From: Ascidiaceihabitans sp.
Lineage (GTDB): Bacteria; Pseudomonadota; Alphaproteobacteria; Rhodobacterales; Rhodobacteraceae
Length of the DNA stretch: 32,584 bases
Reading direction: 5' to 3'
NCBI GenBank assembly: GCA_028825475.1
Contig: JAPKAB010000026.1
Coordinates: 1 to 32,584, forward strand
Shown: positions 25,213 to 32,584 of the stretch, in pieces
How the letters are laid out: every line of letters begins with the position of its first letter
Numbering within the stretch: position 1 is the stretch's first letter
The notes under the pieces: model-generated
Database searches by the model: none
Told to the model about the DNA's origin: nothing
Seen by the model: the letters and a program-made list of their open reading frames with translations, nothing else
Program-made: the position numbers and the translations under genes

Positions 25213-26373
25213 TTATGCTCCCAAAGCGCGTAATAAGTCGCGACTGATGATATGGCGTTGAATTTCTGAAGTGCCGTCCCAAATTCGTTCTACACGCGCA
25301 TCACGCCAGAAACGCTCCAGAGGGTAATCATCCATCAACCCCATGCCACCGTGGATTTGGATTGCTGCATCGGTTACGCGTGACAACATCTCGCTCGCAT
25401 ATAACTTCGCTGATGCAATTTCACGGTTAGCAGGCAACCCTTTATCCAGTCGATCCGCTGCTGCAATCGTAAGCAAATCTGCAGCATCAATTTCGGTTAT
25501 CATATCAGCGAGTTGAAAGCTCACACCTTGAAATTTACCAATAGGCTGGCCGAATTGCTCGCGTTGGGCTGAGTAGTCTAGCGCGTAATTAAATGCACGA
25601 CGTGCGCGTCCCACTGACATTGCAGCAACCGTAATCCGTGTGGCGTAAAGCCATTCGTTCATCACTTCAAATCCACCATCAACTTCGCCCAAGACCTGAG
25701 CATCAGGTATGCGGCAATCGTCAAAATCAAGGATCATGTTTTTGTAACCCCGGTGGCTGACAGACTTATACCCGTCACGAATGTTGAAGCCCGGCGTGCC
25801 ACGATCAACTAGAAATGTTGTGATCCGCTTTTTCGGTCCACGGGGGGTTTCATCCTCACCTGTTGCGATAAACACAATGATGAAGTCTGCGTGTTCTGCT
25901 CCAGAAATAAAGTGCTTAGTGCCGTTCACAACCCAATCACCGCCATCACGGACAGCGGCGCATTTCATACCGCGTACGTCGGAGCCTGCCCCGGGCTCAG
26001 TCATAGCGAGGGCATCCATGCGCTCACCGCGAACCGCTGGCATTAAATACCGTTCAATCTGTTCCCCCTCACATGCCATCAGGATGTTTTGAGGGCGTCC
26101 AAAAAAATGGTTCAGCGCCATAGAACCACGCCCCAACTCGCGCTCAACAAGCGCAAATTCAACGTGGTTCAGCCCAGCGCACCCGACGCTTTCAGGAAAA
26201 TTGCAGGCATAAAAACCCAGATCCAGCGTCTTTTGTTTGATATCTTGCGCGATTTCTGCGGGGACTTCGCCGGTGCGTTCAACAAGTTCCTCGTGAGGAT
26301 AAATTTCTTTCTCAACAAAAGATCGGACCGTGTCCGCAATCATCAACTGTTCGTCTGTTTGTCCGTAGATCAT
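25213..26373 (-). CDS. Acyl-CoA dehydrogenase
   Basis: A 386-residue flavoprotein that would put a 2,3 double bond into an acyl-CoA and pass electrons to electron-transfer flavoprotein. The N-domain (MIYGQTDEQLMIADTVRSF), FAD-binding AMTEPGAGSDVRGMK and FIS(G)AEHAD segment, and C-domain REQFGQPIGKFQGVSFQLAD and QIHGGMGLMDDYPLERFWRD are all typical. Near the end, where medium-chain enzymes have the catalytic glutamate (YEGT), this protein has IWDGTSEIQ, with Asp366 in that place. The isovaleryl-type alternative glutamate is also not visible. The acyl substrate is unknown. It lies between the aldolase and synthetase genes on the same strand. Confidence 0.9.
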   Translation of the reverse strand: MIYGQTDEQLMIADTVRSFVEKEIYPHEELVERTGEVPAEIAQDIKQKTLDLGFYACNFPESVGCAGLNHVEFALVERELGRGSMALNHFFGRPQNILMACEGEQIERYLMPAVRGERMDALAMTEPGAGSDVRGMKCAAVRDGGDWVVNGTKHFISGAEHADFIIVFIATGEDETPRGPKKRITTFLVDRGTPGFNIRDGYKSVSHRGYKNMILDFDDCRIPDAQVLGEVDGGFEVMNEWLYATRITVAAMSVGRARRAFNYALDYSAQREQFGQPIGKFQGVSFQLADMITEIDAADLLTIAAADRLDKGLPANREIASAKLYASEMLSRVTDAAIQIHGGMGLMDDYPLERFWRDARVERIWDGTSEIQRHIISRDLLRALGA

Positions 26374-26413
26374 AGGTTCAACTTCTTCATAGAGGTGTAT
26401 GTGGCGGCGTGGA

Positions 26414-27169
26414 TTAGCTGGCGTAATTGGACCCTTCGTCGTCCAAAATCGCTTTTAATTCAGACAAATGACGTGCGTCTTGTTCGGGATATCCCTCAAG
26501 TTCTTGCGCTGTCTTTTCTGCAATATCGTCAGAGATCACACGAAGTGGTTGTCCTGTTTGCAGGGCTATGATGTACGTCATGCACGCCCGCTCAAAATAA
26601 TACAGTCGATTAAAAGTATCTGCGACCGTATCGCCGACAATCATAATGCCATGGTTCCCCATAATCATGACTTTCTTCTTTGGGTCATCAAGTAACTTGG
26701 CGCAACGCGTGCCTTCTTCCTCAAAGGCCAAACCGCCATAACTTTCATCAACAACGTAGCGATTAAAAAATGTGCACCCATTCTGATCCACAGGCGGCAA
26801 GCGGCTGTCAGCAAGAGCTGCCAAAGCAGTAGCATAGGGGGAGTGAACGTGCATTGCACAACGCGCGTGCGCGCAGTGGCGGTGCATCCCACCGTGCAGT
26901 CCCCACGCCGTTGGGTCCGGCGCATCTGGCCCTTCCATGCTGGCAGGGTCATTTGCATCTACTTCGATCAGGTCACTGGCCTTAATCCGACTGAAATGCA
27001 CCTGATTTGGGTTCATCAGGAACTTGGTTCCCTCGTCATTGATTGCCAAAGAAAAATGGTTGGCGACCGCTTCGTGCATGTTCAATCGCACGGTCCAGCG
27101 GAATGCGGCTGCAAGGTCGACTCGTTCCTGCCAATGATCCATGTTCGGGCGTTTATCAGTCCGTGTCAT
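26414..27169 (-). CDS. Class II aldolase/adducin family protein
   Basis: A 251-residue protein with the class II aldolase fold. Zinc ligands are visible as His107 and His109 (CAMHVHSPYATAL) and His173 (MIMGNHGIMIVGD). An acidic residue corresponding to the catalytic Glu73 of fuculose aldolase is not obvious. Members cleave or decarboxylate or epimerise small sugar phosphates and hydroxy acids, and many have unknown roles. AAGGAG lies seven bases before the ATG at 27169; the open frame upstream has no support. It heads the minus-strand acyl-CoA cluster, 40 bases before the acyl-CoA dehydrogenase gene, and is divergent from a LysR regulator that probably controls it. Confidence 0.85.
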   Translation of the reverse strand: MTRTDKRPNMDHWQERVDLAAAFRWTVRLNMHEAVANHFSLAINDEGTKFLMNPNQVHFSRIKASDLIEVDANDPASMEGPDAPDPTAWGLHGGMHRHCAHARCAMHVHSPYATALAALADSRLPPVDQNGCTFFNRYVVDESYGGLAFEEEGTRCAKLLDDPKKKVMIMGNHGIMIVGDTVADTFNRLYYFERACMTYIIALQTGQPLRVISDDIAEKTAQELEGYPEQDARHLSELKAILDDEGSNYAS

Positions 27170-27245
27170 TTCAACTCTCCTTGCTGTTGAAACTGACATT
27201 GAAGGCTAGACCCACAAGTGACCAACGAAAAAACTATCGCCAACG

Positions 27246-27273
27246 CATAAGTTTGACTAATGCTTAACTTATG
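27246..27273. promoter_or_regulatory. Palindromic operator candidate at the lysR start
   Basis: CATAAGTT (27246-27253) and AACTTATG (27266-27273) are perfect inverted repeats with a 12-base centre and contain T-N-A ends typical of LysR sites. The right arm includes the ATG of the regulator gene, so binding could shut off its own expression while acting on the divergent aldolase gene. Confidence 0.55.
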
Positions 27274-28188
27274 AACAGCAGAACCCTTCCCCCCTTGAAT
27301 CACCTTCGTGCATTTGAAGCATCGGCACGTCACCTGTCATTCACTGCAGCAGCTGGTGAATTGAACATGACTCAAAGCGCTATCAGCCAGCAAATCAAAT
27401 CGCTTGAAGCACACCTTGGGCAACCACTCTTCTACCGAAGGCCACGCACCTTGGAGTTGACCGTAATGGGGCTCAATTACGTACCAGTAGTACGTGAAGC
27501 GTTTCAAACACTCAGTCGTGGCACCCGCATGCTTTTGGATGGTGGCACTGGCCAAGAATTACATGTGCAAACCAACCTCACGTTTGCAAACTATTGGCTC
27601 GCTCCACGATTGCCCAAACTGTATGCTCGACACCCAAACATCCACCTGCACATCTCTACCGCAATCTGGGATCCGATGGACCGCGCCGAAGAGGCGGATA
27701 TAGAAATACGGTTTCTGATTTCGCCTGATGTCGACCAGAATGCAGAACGCCTAACTTGGGACAAATTCTATCCAGTTTGTGCCCCAGGCTACCAAGTGAA
27801 CCTGGGAGACATAGATCAACACAGATTGTTTTACTGTACCGCGATGATGACAACATGGGATACTTGGGCCGAAGATCAAATGATCTGTCAACGCCCTAAA
27901 ATCACGCACTGTCAGATTTTGGGAACAGCTTTAGCAGCTGCTGAATCAGGTGCTGGCTTGGCCATGGCCCATGATTGCACTGCGAAGCACTTGATCGATA
28001 ATGGGCGACTAATCCGCCCCTTCTCTCATGCTGTCACCATGCCCGAAGCCTATTACCTAACTCTGAATCCGCGCACAGACCGCAACCAACAAGCTCGGTG
28101 GTTCGCCGACTGGATCAAAGACGAAATGTCGGATGACTATAGCTGGGTTGATGGAACCCAAGCGTATCCATTTTCGCACAAAATATAG
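27271..28188 (+). CDS. LysR-family transcriptional regulator (GcvA-like)
   Basis: A 305-residue regulator. The N-terminal helix-turn-helix is LNHLRAFEASARHLSFTAAA, ELNMTQSAISQQIKSLEAHL, GQPLFYRR, in the GcvA/AmpR style. The effector domain starts near residue 90 (LHVQTNLTFANYWLAPRLP). Divergence from the aldolase gene, with a palindrome between them, points to control of the acyl-CoA cluster by one of its metabolites. No ribosome-binding site is visible before the ATG, so the mRNA may be leaderless or weakly translated. The last 17 codons overlap the convergent VOC gene by 52 bases. Confidence 0.9.
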   Translation: MNSRTLPPLNHLRAFEASARHLSFTAAAGELNMTQSAISQQIKSLEAHLGQPLFYRRPRTLELTVMGLNYVPVVREAFQTLSRGTRMLLDGGTGQELHVQTNLTFANYWLAPRLPKLYARHPNIHLHISTAIWDPMDRAEEADIEIRFLISPDVDQNAERLTWDKFYPVCAPGYQVNLGDIDQHRLFYCTAMMTTWDTWAEDQMICQRPKITHCQILGTALAAAESGAGLAMAHDCTAKHLIDNGRLIRPFSHAVTMPEAYYLTLNPRTDRNQQARWFADWIKDEMSDDYSWVDGTQAYPFSHKI

Positions 28189-28556
28189 GCCTCGCGCAGA
28201 CCGTGTGGTTTATCAGTTGGTTCTTGTAATATGACAGCACCAGTTGCGATCGCTCGCTGAACCGCGTCTTCTGGATCAGTGTCATACAATCTTATTTCAA
28301 CTCCAGCACCCCGCGGTGGATTTTCAGGCAGAAGCCCAAGCAATGGATTTGAATGATAGGTGCCATCACTGTGCAGCTGGAACACCTGATCGCCGTAAGT
28401 CACGATTGCGAAGTCGGCGGAAACGCGATGCGCTTTCATATCGAATACCGCAGCAAGAAAATCACACTGCTTCAGCACATTCCGCACGATTAGGTTTAAC
28501 CCTATTCCACGCAAGGATTTACCAAAGTTTTCGGGGCTTACTGTTTCAAAATCCAT
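28137..28556 (-). CDS. VOC (glyoxalase/bleomycin-resistance fold) protein
   Basis: A 139-residue protein with the vicinal oxygen chelate pattern: LNLIVRNVLKQCDFLAAVFD, ADFAIVTYGDQVFQLHSDG, GAGVEIRLYDTDPEDAVQRA and a final AYILCENGYAWVPS, like the usual DPDGYxW close of the fold. Metal ligands cannot be placed with certainty and the activity is unknown. It overlaps the 3' end of lysR on the other strand by 52 bases. Because its conserved C-terminus lies in that overlap, the overlap is more likely an extended lysR tail. It follows the ArsC-like gene by 33 bases on the same strand. The ribosome-binding site is weak. Confidence 0.75.
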   Translation of the reverse strand: MDFETVSPENFGKSLRGIGLNLIVRNVLKQCDFLAAVFDMKAHRVSADFAIVTYGDQVFQLHSDGTYHSNPLLGLLPENPPRGAGVEIRLYDTDPEDAVQRAIATGAVILQEPTDKPHGLREAYILCENGYAWVPSTQL

Positions 28557-28589
28557 ATCAGAAAATATGGCACAATCACTTCGGCGTTG

Positions 28590-29018
28590 TCATGATAAAT
28601 CTACGCGGTTGCCTTCTTCATCAATCAACAGTGTTCCGTTCTTGGCGTTGTAGGGTCCTGCAGGCCACTTAGGCAGTAGTTCAAGAACGTCTTCTGATGG
28701 GCGACACAATGCTGTGCCATATTCGGTGACGACAATCGGGCGGTTCACCAGTTTGGGGAAAAGAACCATCGCGTCAATAATCGCCTCTTCGCTTACGCCC
28801 TCGGCCGTTAAACCCAGCTCTTTTGCATTGGTTTTGTGGATGCGCAGCGCGCGGCGGGCCGTCATGTCGGCGGCCTCAAACAGCTCAATCAACTGGACCT
28901 TAGTCCAACCCGTTTTCATGTATTCCACAATGATCGGGTCGTAGCCCGCATCACGAATAATTTGCAGCGTGTGGGTTGATGTCCCACATTCGGGGAAGTG
29001 ATGTATTGTTATATCCAT
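28590..29018 (-). CDS. ArsC/Spx-family (glutaredoxin-type arsenate reductase-like) protein
   Basis: A 142-residue thioredoxin-fold protein starting MDITIHHFPECGTSTHTLQI, with the catalytic Cys11 of the ArsC family. Downstream blocks RALRIHKTNAKELGL, VLFPKLVNRPIVVTEYGTAL and RPSEDVLELL carry the arginine and cis-proline region of glutaredoxin-type arsenate reductases. Length agrees with E. coli ArsC. No arsenite pump or ArsR gene is nearby, so arsenate reduction is plausible but not supported by context. I chose the ATG at 29018 from the family N-terminus; the frame runs upstream over the start of ade without support. Confidence 0.85.
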   Translation of the reverse strand: MDITIHHFPECGTSTHTLQIIRDAGYDPIIVEYMKTGWTKVQLIELFEAADMTARRALRIHKTNAKELGLTAEGVSEEAIIDAMVLFPKLVNRPIVVTEYGTALCRPSEDVLELLPKWPAGPYNAKNGTLLIDEEGNRVDLS

Positions 29019-29106
29019 ACGCCTAAATACCCTGCACAATGTAACAGTTTCAAGACACGATACGAACGCCCCTTGCGCCCGCTGCAAATCCCTGAATAAT
29101 CGGAAC

Positions 29107-30903
29107 ATGGAACACAACCCTTTCCCAAGCTGGCCCGACGTCGCCCCACATCTTATAGAAGTTGCTGCAGGACGCACGCCTGCCCAGACAGTTATCCGTG
29201 GTGGTATTTGGGTGAATGTGCACACCCGTGAAACCCTTCCAAGTCATGACATCGCCATTACACATGGGCGGATTGCCTGTGTCGTGCCTGACGCCAGCTA
29301 TTGCATTGGGGATGACACTGAAGTGATCGAAGCCGAAGGGCGTTATATGATCCCGGGCCTTTGCGATGGCCACATGCATATTGAATCAGGGATGTTGACC
29401 CCTGCGGAGTTTGCGCGTGCGGTTATCCCGCACGGCACAACGTCAATGTTCACGGACCCCCATGAAATCGCCAACGTTCTTGGCCTTGAAGGTGTACGCT
29501 TGATGCATGACGAGGCGTTGTTGCAGCCCATCAATGTATTCACTCAGATGCCTTCTTGCGCCCCATCAGCTCCCGGCATGGAAACAACTGGTTTTGAAAT
29601 TAGTGCTAAAGATGTGGCTGAGGCAATGAATTGGCCCGGCATCGTTGGCTTAGGTGAGATGATGAATTTCCCTGGTGTCAGTAACGCCGATCCAAAAATG
29701 TTAGCCGAAATTGCAGTCACGCAAAACGCCGGAAAAACAGTTGGGGGGCATTATGCTTCTCCCGATCTGGGTCCTGCCTTTGCCGCCTATGTCGCAGGCG
29801 GTCCTGCGGATGATCACGAGGGAACTTGTGAAGAGGATGCCATAGCGCGCATGCGCCAAGGAATGCGGTCCATGATCCGCCTTGGCTCTGCATGGTATGA
29901 TGTCGAAAGCCAAATCACTGCGATCACCGAAAAAGGTTTGGATTCACGCAATATGATCCTGTGTACCGATGATTGCCACTCAGGCACGTTGGTCAATGAC
30001 GGACACATGAACCGCGCGGTACGCCACGCGATCCAGTGTGGGTGTGATCCTCTGGTTGCATTGCAGATGGCTACGATCAATACGGCCACCCATTTCGGGT
30101 TAGAGCGCGAGATTGGATCCCTGGCCCCAGGGCGGCGTGCTGACGTCATCCTCACCTCTAATTTGCGCACGTTACCCATTGAGAAAGTAGTTGCCCGTGG
30201 GCAACTTATTGCAGTGGACGGCATGATCATCACAGACTGCCCACATTTAGATTGGCCCGATAGTGCACGCCAAACCGTCAACATGGGTAAAACCCTTTCA
30301 GCGGCTGACTTCGAAGTTAGCGCACCGGGTGGCGCAAATTCGGTTACAGCCAACGTGATCGGTGTTGTTGAAAATCAGGCCCCCACCAAAGCCCTGAAGA
30401 TGGATCTGCCCGTGTCCGATGGGCTGGTTGAGGGTGCGAATGGCACCTGTCAAATTGCGCTGGTTGAGCGACACCAAGCAACAGGTGGCGTGGTGAACGC
30501 TTTTGTTTCGGGCTTTGGATATGAGGGCAAAATGGCAATGGCCTCAACCGTGGCGCATGACAGCCATCATATGATCGTTGTGGGAACTGATCGTGCGCAT
30601 ATGGCAATGGCCACCAACCGTCTAGCTGAGATCGGTGGGGGAATAACAATCTATAAAGACGGTCACGAAACAGCATTGGTTGAACTGCCTATTGCGGGTC
30701 TTATGTCTGATAAACCCGCAACTGAAGTGGCAGCGAGCGCCGAAAAAATGATGCAAGCAATGCGCGACTGCGGCTGCACCTTGAACAATGCCTACATGCA
30801 ACATTCGTTGCTGGCCCTAGTCGTAATACCTGAACTGCGCATTTCTGACCTTGGATTGGTCGACGTGCGTACATTTGAATTTATACCTGTAATAGAGACG
30901 TAA
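29107..30903 (+). CDS. ade: Adenine deaminase
   Basis: Metal-dependent amidohydrolase of 598 residues converting adenine to hypoxanthine and ammonia. The metal site is visible in GLCDGHMHIESGM (His-x-His), HGTTSMFTDPHEIANV, the GLGEMMNFPG glutamate and LCTDDCHSGTLVNDGHM. The C-terminal domain has GFGYEGKMAMASTVAHDSHHMIVVG. Length is close to the E. coli enzyme. No clear ribosome-binding site precedes the ATG. The gene following it after a single base encodes AMP nucleosidase, which supplies its adenine substrate, so the two form a purine salvage unit. Confidence 0.96.
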   Translation: MEHNPFPSWPDVAPHLIEVAAGRTPAQTVIRGGIWVNVHTRETLPSHDIAITHGRIACVVPDASYCIGDDTEVIEAEGRYMIPGLCDGHMHIESGMLTPAEFARAVIPHGTTSMFTDPHEIANVLGLEGVRLMHDEALLQPINVFTQMPSCAPSAPGMETTGFEISAKDVAEAMNWPGIVGLGEMMNFPGVSNADPKMLAEIAVTQNAGKTVGGHYASPDLGPAFAAYVAGGPADDHEGTCEEDAIARMRQGMRSMIRLGSAWYDVESQITAITEKGLDSRNMILCTDDCHSGTLVNDGHMNRAVRHAIQCGCDPLVALQMATINTATHFGLEREIGSLAPGRRADVILTSNLRTLPIEKVVARGQLIAVDGMIITDCPHLDWPDSARQTVNMGKTLSAADFEVSAPGGANSVTANVIGVVENQAPTKALKMDLPVSDGLVEGANGTCQIALVERHQATGGVVNAFVSGFGYEGKMAMASTVAHDSHHMIVVGTDRAHMAMATNRLAEIGGGITIYKDGHETALVELPIAGLMSDKPATEVAASAEKMMQAMRDCGCTLNNAYMQHSLLALVVIPELRISDLGLVDVRTFEFIPVIET

Positions 30904-30904
30904 A

Positions 30905-32371
30905 ATGAGCAAAGAAATTGTAACACCCGACGTAGATGCCCCAAAACAATTTGATGATGCAGCATCCGCAGTTGCACAGCTCGAAAAGCTGTACACCGAA
31001 GCAACAGAATTCTTATGTGGTGCCTTCACCACAGCGATGGTTAACGGTGCGCCAGAGGGACGCATTCGCGCGTTTTATCCGGAGGTTCGCATCACGACGA
31101 CCAGCTTTGCCAAAATCGATACTAGACTGGCATTTGGTCATGTCTCATCACCGGGCACATATGCAGCGACAATCACGCGCCCTGACCTGTTTCGTGACTA
31201 TTTAATTCAGCAAATTGGGTTGCTGATCGAGAACCATAAAACATCAGTCCAAGTGATGTCTTCGACAACGCCGATCCCGGTGCATTTCGCGGTAGCAAGT
31301 GACCCCAGCATCACCGTGCCCCAAGAAGGCGCGGCAGACTTCACACTGCGTGACTTCTTTGATGTGCCGGACCTTAGCACAACAAACGATGATATCGTGA
31401 ATGGCACATATGTATCGCCAGACGACACCGGACCACTGGCGCCGTTCACCGCGCAACGCGTTGATTATTCGTTAGCGCGCTTGTCACATTACACGGCGAC
31501 TGATCCATCCCATTTCCAAAACCACGTCTTGTTCACAAACTACCAGTTCTATGTGTCCGAATTTGAATCCTACGCACGCAGCCAATTGAGTGATCCCCAA
31601 AGCGGGTACACCGCCTTTGTCTCAACAGGGAACGAAGTGATCACCAAAGGCGACGAGGAACTATCGACCTCAGACAAAACGCCACAAATGCCGACCTACC
31701 ACCTAAAGCGTGCTGATGGTTCTGGCATCACGTTGGTCAACATCGGTGTTGGCCCTTCAAACGCGAAAACTGCAACTGACCACATCGCTGTCTTGCGCCC
31801 ACATGCATGGCTGATGGTTGGTCACTGTGCAGGATTGCGCAACACACAAGCCTTGGGCGATTTCGTTTTAGCCCACGCATATCTACGCGAAGACCACGTT
31901 CTAGATGACGACCTACCTGTTTGGATCCCGATCCCAGCGTTGGCCGAAATTCAGATTGCACTGGAAACAGCGGTGGCCCAGGTGACCAAACTTGAGGGAT
32001 TTGAACTGAAGCGCATCATGCGGACTGGTACCGTCGCTACTATCGATAACCGCAATTGGGAATTACGCGATCAATCTGGGCCCGTTCAACGCCTAAGCCA
32101 GTCGCGTGCAGTCGCCCTTGATATGGAAAGCGCAACGATTGCAGCTAATGGGTATCGGTTCCGCGTACCCTATGGCACGCTGCTTTGTGTTTCCGATAAG
32201 CCGCTCCATGGGGAGTTAAAACTGCCTGGAATGGCCTCAGATTTCTACAAAACCCAGGTCGCAAATCACTTAATGATCGGAATTCGGGCGATGGAGCATT
32301 TACGTGAAATGCCGCTAGAACGCATCCAAAGTCGCAAATTAAGGTCTTTTGAGGAAACCGCATTCCTATAA
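30905..32371 (+). CDS. amn: AMP nucleosidase
   Basis: Splits AMP into adenine and ribose 5-phosphate in the cytosol. The 488-residue protein has the Amn-specific N-terminal domain (to about 190) and a nucleoside-phosphorylase-like catalytic domain with TLVNIGVGPSNAKTATDHIA, LRPHAWLMVGHCAGLRNTQ, LGDFVLAHAYLREDHVLDDD and the ribose-binding ALDMESATIAANGYRF, then VSDKPLHGELK. Length matches E. coli Amn (about 484). Only one base separates it from ade, so translation is probably coupled. Together they turn excess AMP into hypoxanthine. Confidence 0.96.
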   Translation: MSKEIVTPDVDAPKQFDDAASAVAQLEKLYTEATEFLCGAFTTAMVNGAPEGRIRAFYPEVRITTTSFAKIDTRLAFGHVSSPGTYAATITRPDLFRDYLIQQIGLLIENHKTSVQVMSSTTPIPVHFAVASDPSITVPQEGAADFTLRDFFDVPDLSTTNDDIVNGTYVSPDDTGPLAPFTAQRVDYSLARLSHYTATDPSHFQNHVLFTNYQFYVSEFESYARSQLSDPQSGYTAFVSTGNEVITKGDEELSTSDKTPQMPTYHLKRADGSGITLVNIGVGPSNAKTATDHIAVLRPHAWLMVGHCAGLRNTQALGDFVLAHAYLREDHVLDDDLPVWIPIPALAEIQIALETAVAQVTKLEGFELKRIMRTGTVATIDNRNWELRDQSGPVQRLSQSRAVALDMESATIAANGYRFRVPYGTLLCVSDKPLHGELKLPGMASDFYKTQVANHLMIGIRAMEHLREMPLERIQSRKLRSFEETAFL

Positions 32372-32501
32372 ATCTGAAAAAAAGCGTCAAAATCACATAT
32401 TTTACTGCTTTTACCTGCTACAATTCGTTGTGTTTGGACACAACATTCCGTTACATTCTTTGAATGAGGCCCAACATCGGGCGGACGAAGGAGACCTGAA
32501 A
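32372..32501. other. Intergenic region before the HU-family gene
   Basis: No gene is seen. An A/T-rich imperfect hairpin (AAAAGC with GCTTTT, about 32378-32412) could end the ade-amn transcript. A 6-bp hairpin GTTGTG/CACAAC lies near 32428-32445. TTGTGT followed after 18 bases by TACATT could be a promoter. AAGGAG precedes the next ATG. All but the last are weak. Confidence 0.35.
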
Positions 32502-32584
32502 ATGGCTAAACCAATGACAAAAACCCAACTCGTCGCCGCACTGGCTGAAGAAATGGGCGCAGACAAAAAAGCAGCAGGCGCAGC
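32502..32584 (+). CDS. HU-family DNA-binding protein (5' part only)
   Basis: The plus strand encodes MAKPMTKTQLVAALAEEM, then GADKKAAGA, up to the right edge. The TKTQLVAALAEE segment is the first helix of HU/IHF-type nucleoid proteins, with an alanine- and lysine-rich continuation. AAGGAG lies at a proper distance from the ATG at 32502. Only about 27 residues are visible, so it cannot be told whether this is HU proper or a variant HU-like protein. Confidence 0.75.
   Translation, partial: MAKPMTKTQLVAALAEEMGADKKAAGA

Noticed and set aside
25016..25282. Small open frames on both strands over the inverted-repeat unit
   Set aside because: Their codons lie in the repeat arms, they have no recognisable domain or good ribosome site, and the minus-strand frame overlaps the acyl-CoA dehydrogenase end.
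1..32584. CRISPR arrays, transposases, integrases and phage genes
   Set aside because: I saw no regularly spaced repeats and no product of these families on either strand.

Overview
The window is chromosomal DNA from an alphaproteobacterium, most likely a marine Rhodobacterales (Roseobacter-group) species. The evidence is the close fit of its proteins to that group: a petABC cytochrome bc1 operon, a PetP/PetR-type regulator pair, an xseB-ispA-dxs operon, a RibH2-type lumazine synthase and TPP-controlled thiBPQ. Base composition looks moderate, near half G+C by eye. Genes are densely packed. I see no phage, plasmid, transposase, rRNA or CRISPR.

Layout. 1-4280: the start of a DUF2853 gene (-), ahcY, a terminator, tRNA-Lys(UUU) (-), then dapF overlapping the tRNA methylthiotransferase gene mtaB. 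4302-7172: a bidirectional terminator, then petA-petB-petC read on the minus strand, with a repeated dyad element upstream of petA. 7301-9329: a glutathione S-transferase-like gene and a PaiB-like FMN-binding protein gene (both -), then an FMN riboswitch driving ribH2 (+). 9326-12682: thiB-thiP-thiQ (-) behind a TPP riboswitch. 12769-16116: aroC and a DMT transporter (+), a SnoaL-like protein and ilvE (-). 16195-20652: back-to-back promoters separate ilvE from petP-petR; then xseB-ispA-dxs. 20649-22204: a Rossmann-type reductase (-) and a methyltransferase gene interrupted by a nonsense codon (+).

22201-28188 is the least familiar part. On the minus strand lie a class II aldolase, an acyl-CoA dehydrogenase, an ADP-forming acyl-CoA synthetase and a crotonase of the carnitinyl-CoA dehydratase type. 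They face a divergent LysR regulator with a palindrome over its own start codon. This looks like a CoA-dependent catabolic route for an organic acid I cannot name. The end of the window holds a VOC protein and an ArsC-like protein (-), then ade-amn (+), a two-step route from AMP to hypoxanthine, and finally the start of an HU-family gene.

The strongest points for follow-up are the dyad array upstream of petABC, the two metabolite riboswitches with visible candidate ribosome-site sequestering hairpins, the adjacent opposed promoters between ilvE and petP, the in-frame TGA in the methyltransferase gene, the 33-bp inverted repeats inside the acyl-CoA cluster, and three convergent gene pairs that share the same CTAA stop overlap. 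I did not find a clearly new defence or mobile system.
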